Source: Anagrus nilaparvatae (lineage: Eukaryota > Arthropoda > Insecta > Hymenoptera > Mymaridae). From it: a DNA stretch of 64,000 bases. Positions 61,615-64,000 of this stretch are shown here, one piece after another. The stretch lies in NCBI GenBank assembly GCA_022575985.1, contig JAKSXM010000279.1, positions 434,001-498,000 of the forward strand, written 5' to 3'. Both the position numbers and the translations under genes were made by a program. The stretch's first letter is position 1, and every line of letters starts with the position of its first letter. The notes beneath the pieces are model-generated. The model was not told the origin of the DNA and searched no databases. It saw nothing but the letters and a program-made list of their open reading frames with translations.

Positions 61615-61996
61615 ATGTATTTAAAAAATACAAAAATATTAAATATTTTTATTTTTAATTTAATTTATATATATAGTAAAAATGCATCAGAAAAAAAACC
61701 AAATATTATTCTTATAGTTGCTGATGACGTGGTAAAAATTGTATACTTATTTTACTAAAAAATTTAAAAAAAACAATTTCCAGGCTGTGTAAAAAATTTT
61801 GTTTTCGTGAAAAAAGTAAATTTATAATTTGTGCAGGGATGGAATGATTTTGGTTTTCATGGATCTAATAAAATACCGACTCCAAATATTGATGCATTAG
61901 CTTACAGTGGTGTCATATTAAATAGGCATTATACTTTACCTGAATGTACACCGTCAAGAGCTGCTTTACTAACTGGAAAATATCCTATTAGAACAG
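61615..61996 (+). CDS. Arylsulfatase B-like sulfatase C, first two exons (partial)
   Basis: Exon 1 61615-61731 encodes a hydrophobic signal-like N-terminus and the metal-binding ADDV (D37-D38). Exon 2 61837-61996 is exactly 160 bp, as in A and B, and encodes [11 protein letters not shown] and the formylglycine site C76-T-P-S-R followed by [13 protein letters not shown]. The donor at 61997 opens an intron that runs past the window end, so the remaining six exons lie beyond 64000. It is the third member of the tandem array, all on the plus strand, and is closer to B in this exon (TPSR, F after GWND). Confidence 0.88.
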
Positions 61997-63073
61997 GTGG
62001 GTGTAATAAATTTCTTAAATAAGTTCTAAAAAATTCTTTGTGGGTAATAACTTGAAATGTTTTATTGCAAAGAAAACAACGATACTTTTGCAGCTCTGCT
62101 TTATGGAGTTTTCAGTTGACTTTTTTGAAATTTATAATTTTGAGGAGTTTAAGTTTGAGAGATTGGATTTTAAAATCTATTCTAAAATATAGTCGAAATA
62201 AGAAACAAAAATAATAACTTCTCCTAGACCTCATCTTCTCTTTTCTAAAGCATTACGGGTGTCTTTAACTGGTTATGAATCTTTTGACCTCGCATATGAA
62301 AAAAAGTAAATTCAAGTTTTAAGTACACTTTTTACGAATTTTTAAAGCCAAAAAATTTTTACATCGGTTGGGCACTTTTTGCGTAAATGCGAATAGTAGT
62401 TTTTCGCAATTCATTTTTTAGTTATAGATTCTCGATATTTAAAAACTCACAATACCTAAAATAACTTATAACTTATAATAACTCCAATTTCCCTGACTAT
62501 GATATTAAATAGTTAATTTTTATTAAATTTACATGTTTCGCAAAAATTGTTAAAAAATTTGGAAAAAATTTGCAAATTCGTGAGTTGCAGGTTGTTAATC
62601 ACAGCTCAACTAAAATTTTGGATTCTAGACATGTATTTTAAAAAAAATTTCCTCGTTTTTGTGGTAAGGGTCATTCACAATTCATGTCTTCTATTTTTAT
62701 CCAGGAGAGGATGATTTTACAATTTGGACATCCACAAATACAAAAGAAGCTGTGTACAGAAAAATTTTTGAAAAAGTCTGAATATTAAAAATAGTCAATA
62801 ATCACTTCAAAAAAGTGTACGAGGTCTAGAAGTATAAAAAAAAATATATTTTTTTATATTACACTTTTATTCAAAAATATTTGTAACCACCATCCATGCA
62901 AATCTATATACATTTCACAACTATTAAACCCACGACAGCAAAAGTTTTAAAAGTATAATTAACAAAAGACCTAGATTTTAATTATTATTTTTTTTTATTT
63001 TTTATTTTTAAACAAATTAACGGGACGAACCTTTTTACAGTAGTTTATAATACAATAAGAAAATAAAATTTAC

Positions 63074-63196
63074 ACGGTAGAGCTGCTTTGGTTGAAAATT
63101 CAACCAATTGGTTGAATTTTACTATTTTTGGTTGAAATTTTCAACCAATTGGTTTAAAATTCAACCAAAATGGTTGAAAATTCAACCAAAAGCTAA
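63074..63196 (+). repeat. Dispersed repeat with alternating GGTTGAA and TTCAACC
   Basis: Starts CACGGTAGAGCTGCTTTGGT and continues with seven alternating GGTTGAA and TTCAACC motifs that can fold on themselves. Its start is shared with the copy at 28664-28716 on the other strand. In intron 2 of sulfatase C. Confidence 0.72.
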
Positions 63197-63536
63197 AATA
63201 AAAAATAAAAATGTAGTAATTATAATACAGAGTAAAAAAATTATCTCTGCATCTATAAAAAGTGCAATAATTTTATAATATATGTATGATATTATATGAA
63301 CTAGTGATTTTTTATATATTATTATTGATGAGAAGCTGATGAATGACTAATTAAAAAGATTACTGAATCCATAATTTTTAAATTTAAACTACAATGATAT
63401 GTGAGATTCTTGGTGTATTATTAATACCATTAATAATTTTTTGAAAAATTAATTTTAAAAATAAATATATTTTTAATAGATGAAACCTTATCATCATAGA
63501 TCACAGATTGTTGTGGTCACAGTCTAGTTGTTATTG

Positions 63537-63887
63537 AGTCCGGCCCTTTCCCACTCCAAAAGAAAATTGGAGCTGTGGAAAGGCGATTTTTATCACAGAT
63601 TTTTATATATCTTTAGACCCGGCTTGAATTGAAAATAAGTAAAAATTTTGCATAAAATTTAATAACCATTTTATAAAAAAAAACCACAAATAACTATTCT
63701 ATTTAAAATATCGCTATTTTAACAATTATTTATTTTAACAAATAAAATATTTAAAACGGAGGAACCGTTAATATTGTTTATGTTTTCAATTCAAGCCGGT
63801 CCGGCTTAGGTCCTAAAGTTATAAAAATAGGCAATAGCCGTTTCACAGCTCCAATTTTTCGTTGAAGTAGGGAAGGGTCGGGAATTG
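63537..63887. mobile_element. MITE with imperfect inverted ends, about 350 bp
   Basis: Left end TCCGGCCCTTTCCCACTCC, AAAATTGGAGCTGTGGAAAG is mirrored at the right (CACAGCTCCAATTTTTCG, GGGAAGGGTCGGGA). A second inner pair, CCGGCTTGAATTGAAAAT at about 63621 and TTTTCAATTCAAGCCGG at about 63783, is also inverted. Non-coding, AT-rich centre. Confidence 0.75.
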
Positions 63888-64000
63888 TAAATTATTGGAT
63901 AATTGACCGAGTAATTGACTCTATTCTATTATTTTTACTCAAATACCAACATTAAAATATGTTGCAAAAAAATGTTTTATTTTACGAGATAATGGTGAAG

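Noticed and set aside
1..64000. CRISPR arrays, bacterial operons or attachment sites
   Set aside because: The regular repeats seen are minisatellite, satellite or transposon in nature, and spliced genes show this is a eukaryotic genome.

Overview
The window is AT-rich eukaryotic DNA (introns with GT..AG borders, poly-A/T runs, many transposon relics). The gene set points to an arthropod, almost certainly an insect: a follicle cell protein 3C-1-like gene, arylsulfatase B-like genes in tandem, ARMC7, a MaoC-type dehydratase (HTD2) and a C2H2 zinc-finger gene. The order cannot be fixed from sequence alone. Coordinates of spliced genes below were joined by hand from splice sites, reading-frame phase and family motifs.

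Layout. (1) 1-10.7 kb holds no intact gene: a relic of a KRBA2/SCAND3-type integrase gene (minus, 2402-3320), a truncated R1-like LINE (minus, 4.64-5.72 kb), a TA-flanked MITE (7251-7697) and GC-richer, CT-repeat islands at 8.3-9.9 kb. (2) 10.7-20.5 kb is a compact gene cluster: zinc-finger gene (-), Fcp3C-like (-), HTD2 (-), ARMC7 (-) and, divergently, a 591-residue coiled-coil protein that resembles the meiotic protein SIX6OS1 in architecture (+). The ARMC7 stop and the HTD2 start are only 6 nt apart, which suggests a bicistronic mRNA. (3) 22-64 kb holds three tandem arylsulfatase B-like genes on the plus strand: A (22478-46221, 8 exons, complete), B (49598-54656, 8 exons, complete) and C (from 61615, first two exons only). 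Introns interrupt A and B at the same places and phases, so they are tandem duplicates; A has a hydrophobic C-terminal tail and B does not.

The sulfatase introns and spacers are loaded with mobile DNA: five long foldback elements (23.6-26.2, 26.7-27.0, 27.3-28.6, 30.9-33.3, 58.7-60.2 kb), a TTAA-flanked piggyBac-like MITE (51065-52031), a nested LINE-in-LINE (38.1-42.2 kb), a second LINE (42.6-44.7 kb), a satellite-like array with higher-order structure (35.8-36.7 kb), a well-folded 5S rRNA gene with rearranged 5S fragments nearby (35.1-37.3 kb) and a P-element-like THAP relic (55.2-57.4 kb). Four copies of a small dispersed repeat lie at 2.0, 3.7, 25.8 and 47.3 kb.

The observations most worth following are the ARMC7-HTD2 gene pair, the candidate SIX6OS1-like gene, the long inverted repeats transcribed inside sulfatase A, and the membrane-tail difference between the sulfatase paralogues.
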